NCBI GenBank assembly: GCA_033854175.1
Contig: JAWOKN010000006.1
Span: forward strand, 41,988 to 105,987
Source of the DNA: DATKPE01 sp033854175
Lineage (GTDB): Bacteria > Bacteroidota > Ignavibacteria > UBA10030 > SZUA-254
Direction of reading: 5' to 3'
Length of the DNA stretch: 64,000 nucleotides
Within the stretch, counting starts at the first letter, position 1. Each line of letters opens with the position of its first letter. The notes under the pieces are model-generated. The model saw only the letters and a program-made list of their open reading frames with translations. It did no database searches and was not told where the DNA came from. Shown here in pieces: positions 16,765 through 24,547 of the stretch. The translations under genes and the position numbers were made by a program.

Positions 16765-18005
16765 CCGCCGAGGCCGAGAATTTTTCTCCGCACCAGCTCC
16801 AGGGCCGCCTGAGAGGCCCGCTCCTTGACAAATCTTCTCCCCCTCCCGAAAAGATACCGCATCGCACTCGCTCCCCCGGAATCGGCATACCCGATCCATA
16901 CCAGCCCCTCGGGCTTTTCGACCGTCCCACCCGCCGGACCAGCAATGCCGGTCGTCGATAGCCCGATGTCGGCATCCCCCGCCCTCCGGATCCCCGCCGC
17001 CATTGCCTCCGCAACCTCTTCGCTGACGGCACCACGGGCCAGGATCAGCCCTTCCTCCACACCCAGAAGCCCCGACTTTGACCTGTTGCTGTACGCGACG
17101 ACGCCGCACTGGAAGTATGCGGAGCTTCCCGGAACATTCGTGATCTTGTCTGCGATGAGCCCCCCTGTGCACGATTCCGCCACCGCAATGCGCAATTTCC
17201 GCTCTGTCAGCAACCTTCCGATGACCTCCTCCAGTTCTTCATCGTCTGTACCGTAAATGTACCTGCCCGCCTTCGAACGGATGTGCGTTTCGATCCGCCC
17301 GATGAGCCCCGCAACGGATGTTCTGTCGCTCCCCGAGGCGCTGATCCGTAACCGCACCCCCGACGGCGACGGGAGGAATGCCAGAGTTGCCCCCTCCAGA
17401 AACTGACCGGGTTCTCCGACCTTCTGGGCGAGGATCGATTCTGCAATACCGGTTGTCTTGAGCGTCCGGTGAATGATCACCCGCCCGCCGGCCCTTGGCG
17501 TGAAATAGGGGACGAGCCAATCGGCCGTCATCGCCTCCATTTCATGGGGGACACCCGGCATCGCAACACAATGCCTGCCATCCCGCTCGAAGACCAGTCC
17601 CGAGGCCGTCCCGCGATGATTGGGGATGATCATGGCACCGGCGGGGATCCTCGACTGTTCCTCCGCAGCATCGGTCCATGGGGAGTTCCGGAGCTTCAAA
17701 TAGCGCACCACGTTTTCACGGGCCTCCGCGCTCTCGACGAGCTCCGCCTTGAAATACCGGCAAAGGGCTTTCTTCGTCACGTCATCGTGCGTGGGGCCAA
17801 GACCGCCCGTTATGACCGTCAGCGCGTAACGGGTCATACCCTCTTCAATCGAGGCGGTGATCTCGTCAAGGTTGTCCCCGATGGTCAGCGTGCGGTGGAT
17901 TTCTATCCCTATGCCGTTGAGCGCACGGGCGATGAATGCCGCGTTGCTGTTGAGCACCTGCCCGATCAGAAGTTCATCGCCTATGGTGATTATGAGAGCC
18001 CGCAT
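16761..18005 (-). CDS. cinA: Competence/damage-inducible protein CinA (NMN amidohydrolase domain)
   Basis: A 414-residue CinA. The N-terminal MoaB-like domain contains TIGDELLIGQVLNSNAAFIA and ITGGLGPTHDDVT. The C-terminal domain is the nicotinamide-nucleotide amidohydrolase with AESCTGGLIADKITNVPGSS and the GIAGP segment. In the family it recycles NMN and also clears oxidised pyridine nucleotides. The ATG at 18005, after GGGGGAAG, fits the family N-terminus; the reading frame upstream of it is spurious. It is followed by thpR and recA, matching its frequent linkage to recombination genes. Confidence 0.95.
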   Translation of the reverse strand: MRALIITIGDELLIGQVLNSNAAFIARALNGIGIEIHRTLTIGDNLDEITASIEEGMTRYALTVITGGLGPTHDDVTKKALCRYFKAELVESAEARENVVRYLKLRNSPWTDAAEEQSRIPAGAMIIPNHRGTASGLVFERDGRHCVAMPGVPHEMEAMTADWLVPYFTPRAGGRVIIHRTLKTTGIAESILAQKVGEPGQFLEGATLAFLPSPSGVRLRISASGSDRTSVAGLIGRIETHIRSKAGRYIYGTDDEELEEVIGRLLTERKLRIAVAESCTGGLIADKITNVPGSSAYFQCGVVAYSNRSKSGLLGVEEGLILARGAVSEEVAEAMAAGIRRAGDADIGLSTTGIAGPAGGTVEKPEGLVWIGYADSGGASAMRYLFGRGRRFVKERASQAALELVRRKILGLGG

Positions 18006-18024
18006 CTTCCCCCGGATGATGAAC

Positions 18025-18525
18025 TCATGAACCGAAGATCGCGGGCACAAAAAGCCCGATGATCCGAACAGTGACATTGGCGTAGACAGCCGCGACCACG
18101 TCATCCGCCATGATCCACAAGCCCCCATGCAGCGTGTCGAGCTGGCGGGCCGGCGGCGGCTTGATGATGTCGTAAAGCCGGAAGAGGAAAAATGCCAGGC
18201 AGATGATGGCGACGGTCTTCGGGAACAACAGAAGCGAAATCCACATCCCGACGACCTCATCGATCACGACGATCGAGGGATCCTTGCCGTGAATTTTTTC
18301 CATCTGCGACGAGGTGATGACCCCGAGGATGAAGAATATGACGATGAGCGCCCCGAGGATCCAGGTGGTTTCACACCCGGGGATGAGGTAGACCAGCAGC
18401 CCCACCAGACTGCCGGCTGTGCCCGAGGCAACGGGCGAATAGCCCGAATATGCTCCCGTCGCCAGAAACCGCGTGAGGAACGAGGGGACCGGTGCCTCAG
18501 CTTCGCGTGCCGAGGAGTCTGCCAT
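18025..18525 (-). CDS. pgpA: Phosphatidylglycerophosphatase A
   Basis: A 166-residue membrane phosphatase that dephosphorylates phosphatidylglycerophosphate to phosphatidylglycerol. The family signatures TGAYSGYSPVASGTAGSLVG, DPSIVVIDEVVGMW and FFLFRLYDIIKPPPARQLD are all present, with about four membrane segments. It overlaps pgsA by 29 bases, so the enzymes for two consecutive steps of phosphatidylglycerol synthesis are translationally linked. Confidence 0.96.
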   Translation of the reverse strand: MADSSAREAEAPVPSFLTRFLATGAYSGYSPVASGTAGSLVGLLVYLIPGCETTWILGALIVIFFILGVITSSQMEKIHGKDPSIVVIDEVVGMWISLLLFPKTVAIICLAFFLFRLYDIIKPPPARQLDTLHGGLWIMADDVVAAVYANVTVRIIGLFVPAIFGS

Positions 18526-19105
18526 AGAGTTCCATCAGAAATTTTCTGTTGTCGAATAAATACATGATTCCGGTGCCGATCGTCGAAAGGGTCACAAGGA
18601 GCATCATGCCGAAAAGAACCTGGGAATTCATCAGCGTCTGGATCAGCTGCTCGTACCGGGCGTGGAGACGGGGCGAGTGATCCGCGACGTAGAGGATCAG
18701 GATGTAGTAGATCACGATGAATTCTCCGAACGTTTTCGCCTGCGCTGTTTTTGATGTCACGATCGGCCGGTCGTACCACTCCGCCACACTCCGCAGACCG
18801 GTGATCGTAAAATCGCGTATGACGATGATCCAGACCATCCAGAGCCTGACCAGATGCAGATAGGCAAACGTGAACAGCGCCGCCGAGGAAAGAATTTTGT
18901 CCGCAAGCGGATCCAGGAATTTCCCCCATCGCGATACATACCCGTACTTCCGGGCCGCCCACCCGTCATACCAGTCGGTCAGGGCCGCGATCACGTAGAC
19001 AAGGAGAGATAACTCTTTCAGAAAGGGGGAATGGGAGAGGAGGAGTATGACAAAAACAGGAGTGAGGATGATCCTGAAGATTGTCAGAGAATTTGGAATT
19101 GACAT
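18497..19105 (-). CDS. pgsA: CDP-diacylglycerol--glycerol-3-phosphate 3-phosphatidyltransferase
   Basis: A 202-residue CDP-alcohol phosphotransferase. The complete family motif DGWAAR-x8-GKFLDPLAD gives the metal-binding aspartates, and five to six membrane segments follow. It makes phosphatidylglycerophosphate, the substrate of the overlapping pgpA product. It heads the run that continues to recA. Promoter-like elements at 19126-19153 lie just upstream; no clear Shine-Dalgarno site precedes the ATG. Confidence 0.96.
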   Translation of the reverse strand: MSIPNSLTIFRIILTPVFVILLLSHSPFLKELSLLVYVIAALTDWYDGWAARKYGYVSRWGKFLDPLADKILSSAALFTFAYLHLVRLWMVWIIVIRDFTITGLRSVAEWYDRPIVTSKTAQAKTFGEFIVIYYILILYVADHSPRLHARYEQLIQTLMNSQVLFGMMLLVTLSTIGTGIMYLFDNRKFLMELYGRLLGTRS

Positions 19106-19125
19106 TCGTGCGACGCGTTTTTGCT

Positions 19126-19153
19126 AATGTATGACTTTTTTCACGATTATCAA
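19126..19153 (-). promoter_or_regulatory. Promoter candidate for pgsA-pgpA-cinA-recA run
   Basis: TTGATA (19148-19153), 16-base spacer, TACATT (19126-19131) on the minus strand, located directly after the rpmB terminator. Predicted leader is about 15 bases. Confidence 0.5.
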
Positions 19154-19160
19154 ACATAAG

Positions 19161-19190
19161 AAAAAACCCGACTCTTGGTCGGGTTTTTTT
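19161..19190 (-). terminator. Bidirectional terminator after rpmB
   Basis: AACCCGAC / GTCGGGTT stem with a 5-base loop, flanked by A6 on one side and T7 on the other. On the minus strand it ends rpmB transcription 24 bases after the stop. Confidence 0.9.
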
Positions 19191-19214
19191 ATCCATCTGA
19201 GGAGGGACGTCGGA

Positions 19215-19406
19215 TTATACGGCCTTGACAACCCTGCCCTGCTTGATGCAACTCGCGCAGACGCGTATCCGCTGAATCCGTCCGTCAATCTTCGTCCGTA
19301 CACTCCGGAGATTCGGAAGCCACCGCCTCCGGGTCCTGTTGTGGGCGTGACTGATATTGTTGCCGCTGACCGGCTTTTTTCCGCATATTTCACATACTTT
19401 TGCCAT
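19215..19406 (-). CDS. rpmB: 50S ribosomal protein L28
   Basis: A 63-residue L28 with the family pattern: CEICGKKPVSGNNISHAHNRTRRRW in part, NLRSVRT, and a C-terminal IRVCASCIKQG. The paired cysteines (CEIC, CASC) make it a zinc-binding C+ form. It is a single-gene unit with its own promoter (19447-19475) and terminator (19161-19190). Confidence 0.96.
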   Translation of the reverse strand: MAKVCEICGKKPVSGNNISHAHNRTRRRWLPNLRSVRTKIDGRIQRIRVCASCIKQGRVVKAV

Positions 19407-19446
19407 ACAATCCTGCTTTCGGTTTTTTCAATTCGTTCGGGAGCCT

Positions 19447-19475
19447 AATATACAAAATTTGTGACATGTTCGCAA
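19447..19475 (-). promoter_or_regulatory. Promoter of rpmB
   Basis: TTGCGA (19470-19475), 17-base spacer, TATATT (19447-19452) on the minus strand; leader about 35 bases. Confidence 0.7.
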
Positions 19476-19652
19476 GACCGATTCCCGCAAACGGGTGCGA
19501 CGCATGGGGGATCTTTTTTTGAATCCCCTGTATTTTCAATCGCGCAAGTAGTCACCCGACGGGGAGCCGAAGACGATCGACCCGTCAGCCTTTTCACCCC
19601 CCCCACCCGGCATACCGGTTATGGGAAAATATACCCGCCGGGGGACCGGATG

Positions 19653-20120
19653 TCAGCGGAACCAGAAACGCACGCCGATGCCGCCGTTCCCGTTCAGTTC
19701 GGTCCTTGGAGCAAAATCCAGGATCGGGGCCACTTCAACAAAAAGATCGACCGGGGCGGTCTTGAATATGTAATCAAGACCTACGACAACCCTGACCCCC
19801 ACATGCGTGTCGTCGTGACCGTCTCCCGCCTTCAGCCTCCCGCCAACACCGTAGTAGAGCGGAAGTATTTCCGTCGTCTTGAAGATGTGAAAGGCATGCC
19901 AGAGATAATCGGCGTGAAGATGGAATGACGACGGCGAACTGAATGACCAGGCTACCCCTGCGTCGATGGCGTTCGTTTCACTGACCCATCCCTTGAAACT
20001 GAAACCCGTCGGCTCGCCGATGATGATCCCCGCTCCAAAACCTTTTTCCTGACCGGACGCGTGAAACGAAGCCAGCAGGATGACGAACAGGGTGATGAAC
20101 ATTATTGTGGTTCTTTTCAT
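19653..20120 (-). CDS. Small outer-membrane beta-barrel-like protein
   Basis: A 155-residue protein with a cleavable signal peptide (KRTTIMFITLFVILLASFHASG) and alternating beta-strand sequence rich in Gly and aromatic residues, ending in VRFWFR as outer-membrane barrels often do. I do not recognise a named family. The ATG at 20120 is chosen because CGAGGTG is upstream and the signal peptide then starts with MKRTT. It lies 34 bases after two FtsX-type permeases and may be the last gene of that exporter operon. Confidence 0.7.
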   Translation of the reverse strand: MKRTTIMFITLFVILLASFHASGQEKGFGAGIIIGEPTGFSFKGWVSETNAIDAGVAWSFSSPSSFHLHADYLWHAFHIFKTTEILPLYYGVGGRLKAGDGHDDTHVGVRVVVGLDYIFKTAPVDLFVEVAPILDFAPRTELNGNGGIGVRFWFR

Positions 20121-20154
20121 AACACCTCGTGATTTGTTGTGTGTTGGACAACCA

Positions 20155-21321
20155 TTACGAAGACCGCAATGCATTGACGATGTTTAAACGCGAAGCCCGG
20201 ACCGCGGGGAGGAACCCCCCCACAAAACCCATGACGAACGAAAATATCAGGGAGGAGATGACGATCCCCGGGGAAAGCGCGAACCGGAACGCAAGTTCGG
20301 CAAACGATGAAAAGTTGATCATCGAGATCTGCAGGAACTCCAGCCCTGAGGCGAAGACGATCCCGATGACCCCCCCCACAGCCGAAATCATCACCGATTC
20401 CAGAAAGAATGCAAACAGGATGTTCCGGCGCCTGAACCCGAGCGCGCGGAGCGTCCCGATTTCAACCGTCCGGTTGGATACCGCGGCGTACATGGTGATC
20501 ATCGCGCCGATCATCGCCCCGGCGCTGAAAATCAGCGTGACAAATAAACCGAGGATGCGGATGAACATTGCCATGTCCTCCGATTGCTCGTCGTAGAACT
20601 GTTTTTCCCGCTTGATATCGAGGTACTGAAGACGTTGCTCCGACCTGAATGCATCCCTGAAATCCTCGAACGAGGCGGGATTGTCCAGGCGTGCGACAAT
20701 GGTCGAGAATACCGGCCGGTTGAACGCCGCGGCAAGCTGATCCACATCCCCCCAGACCTCGGAATCGAATCCGCTGCCGTCGGAACTGATGATCCCGACA
20801 ACCGACCATTCGTCCCCGCCGAATTTAATCTTCGAGCCGAGACCCACACCCTGGAACCGCTTTGCAATGGAGGATCCAACGACGATCTCCCGCGATCCCC
20901 ACTGGAACATCCTTCCCGCCGTCAGCATGACCTGCGGACGCATCTGAATCCCCTCCCGGGAGAGTCCCCGGACGGTGACGTTGCCGTACCCGCCCGTCGT
21001 GTAGGTCAGGTTGACGACCACGACGACTTCACCCGAGACGAGCGGCCTGCCTTCGATCGAGCGGGCGATGTGCGGCAGGGTGCGGATGATGTTTGCCTCG
21101 TCCCGCCCGATGATGCTGGAGATTTCCGCGAGGGCTGATTTCCGGAGGACAATGACATTTTCGGCCGACCCGGTCGCGACCATCGTTTTCCGCAGACCGC
21201 CAGCCATCATCAGGACGGCCGTGAAGACGAAAACCACGAGCGAAACACCGAGCACGGTCAGACCGGTCGTCAACCGCCGCGTGAAAAGGTTCCTGATGAT
21301 GTATTTTGAGGGTATGTTCAT
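20155..21321 (-). CDS. ABC transporter permease, MacB/FtsX type
   Basis: A 388-residue permease with an N-terminal membrane segment (LTVLGVSLVVFVFTAVLMMA), a large periplasmic MacB-like core domain (about residues 45-255), and three C-terminal membrane segments forming the FtsX domain (with VSNRTVEIGTLRALGFRRRNI between them). These are mechanotransmission ABC exporters rather than classic transport pores. It is separated by 3 bases from a second, different permease, and the pair shares one ATPase and one adaptor. Confidence 0.9.
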   Translation of the reverse strand: MNIPSKYIIRNLFTRRLTTGLTVLGVSLVVFVFTAVLMMAGGLRKTMVATGSAENVIVLRKSALAEISSIIGRDEANIIRTLPHIARSIEGRPLVSGEVVVVVNLTYTTGGYGNVTVRGLSREGIQMRPQVMLTAGRMFQWGSREIVVGSSIAKRFQGVGLGSKIKFGGDEWSVVGIISSDGSGFDSEVWGDVDQLAAAFNRPVFSTIVARLDNPASFEDFRDAFRSEQRLQYLDIKREKQFYDEQSEDMAMFIRILGLFVTLIFSAGAMIGAMITMYAAVSNRTVEIGTLRALGFRRRNILFAFFLESVMISAVGGVIGIVFASGLEFLQISMINFSSFAELAFRFALSPGIVISSLIFSFVMGFVGGFLPAVRASRLNIVNALRSS

Positions 21322-21324
21322 GAC

Positions 21325-22482
21325 CTATCCGATCTGACGGAGTCCGTCGACGATGGTCGTGCTCAACGACCGCTGGATCGGGAAAAGCGACGCTGCGACT
21401 CCGACCAGGATCGCCGCTCCTGCGGCAAGCATGAGCGTGGTGGATTCCAGCTCGAATATGGGGAACCACCCCTTGGGGAGCATCGACGCAAATCCCATCG
21501 TCGCCGGGAACGCGACCGAGATTCCGATCGCACTCCCGATGCACGAGAGCATGAGCGATTCGCCTGCGATGAGCCCGACAAGATGCCGGGCCGAGAATCC
21601 GAGCGTTTTGAATACGGCGTATTCCCGTACACGCTCACGCGCAGCCATGATCATCGTGTTGCCAAGCACGAGCATGATGATCCCGATGATGACGAACGAT
21701 ATCAGGTTCATCGCGGTGAGAATGGCTCCGGCCCCGGCGAGAAAATTTTGCTGGAACGCCCTCTCGGTCTCTGTTTTCGTCTCCGCGGGGGAATTCGCGA
21801 AGAGATCGTCGATCTGCTTCGACAGCGTCGCACTCTCCCCGGGATTGTGGATTGCGACGACATACCAGCCAACCCACCCCGCACGCATCGGTGCGTCCTT
21901 TTTCATCTGCTCGTCAATGTAGGACCAGTGCATGATCATGTTCGACGGATCGGTCGCTTTGTCTCTCGGCGAGTAGATCCCCCGTATCACGAATTCCCAG
22001 CGGCCGGGATAAATGTCCCCCTCGAGCGGTAAGATGTCCCCGACCTTCAGATGATACCGTGTGACGAGCTCCGAACCCACGATGCAGGCGTTGCGTTCCT
22101 TGAGATACACCGAAAGCTGATCCTTCGGTACGAGATATTCCGGATAGACATCGAAGAAATTGTCGCTGACCGCCATCCGCGGGAAAAATTGCTTCTTGTC
22201 GATGTAGATCCCACCGAACCAGTCGGCATAACAGACATCGTCGACTCCCTCCAGGTGCATGATCCGGTCCCTGTAGGCGAGCGGAAGCGGAAAGATGAAC
22301 GATACAGCCTGCCGCGTCACAAGCCTGTTCTCCTTCGTTGCTTCGACACCCAGGTGCCAGGCCGAAACAACCGTCTGCAGCAGTCCGAATGCGACAACGG
22401 CAATGGCAATCCCGAGAATCGTCAGGATCGACCGGAGTTTGTGGCGGAGTGCGTTTTTTGTGACTAGCCGGAGGATGTACAT
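21325..22482 (-). CDS. ABC transporter permease, MacB/FtsX type (second copy)
   Basis: A 385-residue permease with the same plan as its neighbour: an N-terminal membrane segment after RLVTKNALRHKLRS, a periplasmic domain, and three C-terminal membrane segments with the REYAVFKTLGFSARH motif that faces the ATPase. Sequence differs clearly from the next gene, so this is an ancient pair or heterodimer. The ATG at 22482 is chosen over a GTG at 22503 that overlaps the ATPase gene. Confidence 0.9.
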   Translation of the reverse strand: MYILRLVTKNALRHKLRSILTILGIAIAVVAFGLLQTVVSAWHLGVEATKENRLVTRQAVSFIFPLPLAYRDRIMHLEGVDDVCYADWFGGIYIDKKQFFPRMAVSDNFFDVYPEYLVPKDQLSVYLKERNACIVGSELVTRYHLKVGDILPLEGDIYPGRWEFVIRGIYSPRDKATDPSNMIMHWSYIDEQMKKDAPMRAGWVGWYVVAIHNPGESATLSKQIDDLFANSPAETKTETERAFQQNFLAGAGAILTAMNLISFVIIGIIMLVLGNTMIMAARERVREYAVFKTLGFSARHLVGLIAGESLMLSCIGSAIGISVAFPATMGFASMLPKGWFPIFELESTTLMLAAGAAILVGVAASLFPIQRSLSTTIVDGLRQIG

Positions 22483-22489
22483 GGTCTGC

Positions 22490-23161
22490 CTATGAGAGTT
22501 CACCCTTGTCGAGATGCCGGACAGTGTGCGCCTTCTCCGCCGCCCGGGGGTCGTGCGTGACCATGATGATGGTTTTGCGGTATTCGCTGTTCAACCGCTC
22601 GATCAGCCGCAGGATCTCCCCCGCGGATGTTTTGTCGAGATCCCCCGTGGGTTCGTCAGCCACAAGAAGCGTCGGATCGTTCACGATCGCCCGGGCGATC
22701 GCTACCCGCTGCTCCTGACCGCCCGAAAGCTGCCGCGGATAATGATGCATCCTGTCCTCCAGACCCACCATCCTCAGAGCCAGCGTCACGTGCTCCTTGC
22801 GTTCCTTTTTGGTCAGCCTGGTCAGAAGGAGGGGGAGTTCAACGTTCTCATATGCCGTCAGGACCGGAAGGAGATTGTAGAACTGGAAAACAAAACCGAT
22901 GTTGTCTGAACGCCATCTGGCAAGCTGCGTTTCATTGAGAGATGTCACCTCCGTCGTCCCGACCGAGATCGACCCCCTCGTGGGATGATCGATCCCCGCG
23001 ATCAGGTTCAGGAGCGTGGTCTTCCCGGATCCCGACGGTCCCATCAGACACAGGAATTCTCCCTCTGGAATGGTGAACGAGATGCCGTTCAGCACCGGAA
23101 TTTCATTTGAATCGCGCCAGTACGATTTCGAAATATTGTTCACCGCTACGAGTGTGTTCAC
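22490..23161 (-). CDS. ABC transporter ATP-binding protein (LolD/MacB type)
   Basis: A 223-residue nucleotide-binding subunit. Walker A is GPSGSGKTT, the signature is LSGGQEQRVAIARA and Walker B is LLVADEPTGDLD, followed by the H-loop VTHD. It belongs to the MacB/LolD/FtsE subclass that partners with FtsX-like permeases. It lies 7 bases upstream of the first permease and 50 bases after the membrane-fusion protein. Confidence 0.95.
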   Translation of the reverse strand: MNTLVAVNNISKSYWRDSNEIPVLNGISFTIPEGEFLCLMGPSGSGKTTLLNLIAGIDHPTRGSISVGTTEVTSLNETQLARWRSDNIGFVFQFYNLLPVLTAYENVELPLLLTRLTKKERKEHVTLALRMVGLEDRMHHYPRQLSGGQEQRVAIARAIVNDPTLLVADEPTGDLDKTSAGEILRLIERLNSEYRKTIIMVTHDPRAAEKAHTVRHLDKGELS

Positions 23162-23211
23162 GCGAGCATCTCCTGGTTTTCTTGGTTGCGTTTGTCCGGA
23201 TGAAAACGGAC

Positions 23212-24405
23212 CTATTCCTTCACTTTTACCTTCGTCCCGCTGTGCAGGTCATCCGGCGGTTTGAGAACGACCCTCTCCCCGGGTACTAGACCGCTCCGGA
23301 TTTCAATGAAGTGCCCGAACGCGGATCCGGCCTCGACGGGTATCGATGTCGCAATGTTGTCCCGTATCACAAAGACGGTTTTTTTCCCGTCACGCGTGGT
23401 GATTGCGGAAGGATCAATGGCAATGATGGTCAGGGTGTCGACTCTGTCCGGGGATGAGTCGGAGAGGAAATGGATTTTGGCGCTCATCTCGGGGAGAACC
23501 CTGCTGTCACGGTTCAGGAATTTTATTTTTGTGAGGACCGTCGCTTTCGCACGGTCTGCCGTCGGGACGATCTTATCCACGAAACCGGAGTACTCCTTTT
23601 CGGGGTAGGCATCAAGCGTGATTCCACACGGCTGCTTGATGTGCACCCGCTCGATGTTGGACTCGGAGACGTCCGCCTCGACCTCCAGCGAAGACATGTC
23701 CGCAACCGTCACCACCGCGACCCGTGAACTCGCACCAGCGCCGTAGGGAGCCACGACTTCCCCGACATCCGCGTTTTTCTCGAGGATCGTACCATCGAAC
23801 GGCGCCCGGATCCGCGTGTTTTCAAGCTGCACCTCAGCCCCCTGTACCGCCGCACGCCGCGAGGCGATGGTGGCAATAACCCTGTTGTAGCCGGCCTCCG
23901 CAGCGTCGTATTCAGCCTGCGAGGCGAGCTGACGGTCGAACAGCTCTTTCGTCCGCTTCAATGTCCGCTCTGCATCGTTTTTGTCGGCAATCGCCACCTC
24001 CAGGTCCGCTTTTGCCTGTGCCAGAGCGGCCACGACATCGGTGCTCTCAATCCGGGCGATGATCTGGTCTTTTTTGATGACATCCCCTTCCCGGAATCCA
24101 AGGTATACCAGCCGCCCTATGGCCTTCGACGCAACTGCAGCCTTCCGCTGCGCCACCACATACCCGCTGGAGGTCAGTATCGCATTTGCCTGCGCAGGCG
24201 ATATGCGCGATACGGTCATGACTTCAACGACAGGTTCACTGCTTAATGCCGAACGGAGGAAAAAGAAGAGCGAAAGGGCGAGAAAAATCCCCCCCGCCGT
24301 GTAGAGGATGATGCCGATCCCACGGTGATGGGAATGACCCGTATCCCCGCCTTCGTTCCGCTGAATCTTTAATTTTGACAGGTCTGATGTATCGTTTTCA
24401 GCCAT
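23212..24405 (-). CDS. Periplasmic adaptor (membrane fusion protein, MacA/HlyD-like)
   Basis: A 397-residue adaptor with a cytoplasmic N-terminus, one membrane anchor (GIGIILYTAGGIFLALSLFFF), a lipoyl-like half motif (SGYVVAQRKAAVASKAIGRL), a coiled-coil hairpin (about residues 115-195, QAKADLEVAIADK), the second lipoyl half (IRAPFDGTILEKNADVG) and beta-barrel domains. With the ATPase and two permeases it forms a MacAB-like export system; no TolC-like outer-membrane channel is adjacent. AGAGGAAA precedes the ATG. Confidence 0.92.
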   Translation of the reverse strand: MAENDTSDLSKLKIQRNEGGDTGHSHHRGIGIILYTAGGIFLALSLFFFLRSALSSEPVVEVMTVSRISPAQANAILTSSGYVVAQRKAAVASKAIGRLVYLGFREGDVIKKDQIIARIESTDVVAALAQAKADLEVAIADKNDAERTLKRTKELFDRQLASQAEYDAAEAGYNRVIATIASRRAAVQGAEVQLENTRIRAPFDGTILEKNADVGEVVAPYGAGASSRVAVVTVADMSSLEVEADVSESNIERVHIKQPCGITLDAYPEKEYSGFVDKIVPTADRAKATVLTKIKFLNRDSRVLPEMSAKIHFLSDSSPDRVDTLTIIAIDPSAITTRDGKKTVFVIRDNIATSIPVEAGSAFGHFIEIRSGLVPGERVVLKPPDDLHSGTKVKVKE

Positions 24406-24438
24406 GGAATGTTCATTTCCTCTGTGCGATTCTCGAAA

Positions 24439-24467
24439 AAGATACTGAAATCACACCACCTTTGCAA
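24439..24467 (-). promoter_or_regulatory. Promoter of the ABC exporter operon
   Basis: TTGCAA (24462-24467), 17-base spacer, TATCTT (24439-24444) on the minus strand; leader about 27 bases. Confidence 0.6.
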
Positions 24468-24547
24468 CTGCCCGGGAAGTGTCCCCATCGCCCCAAAAAT
24501 GCCGGCTGCCGCACACGGAAGCGCTCAAGTGCAATCAGTGAGCGCGA

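Noticed and set aside
18006..18260. N-terminally extended CinA
   Set aside because: The upstream extension of the frame is antisense-like sequence overlapping pgpA, and the CinA family start lies at 18005.
19461..19928. Plus-strand frame opposite the small barrel gene
   Set aside because: It is antisense to a gene with a signal peptide and ribosome site, and its protein has no recognisable pattern.
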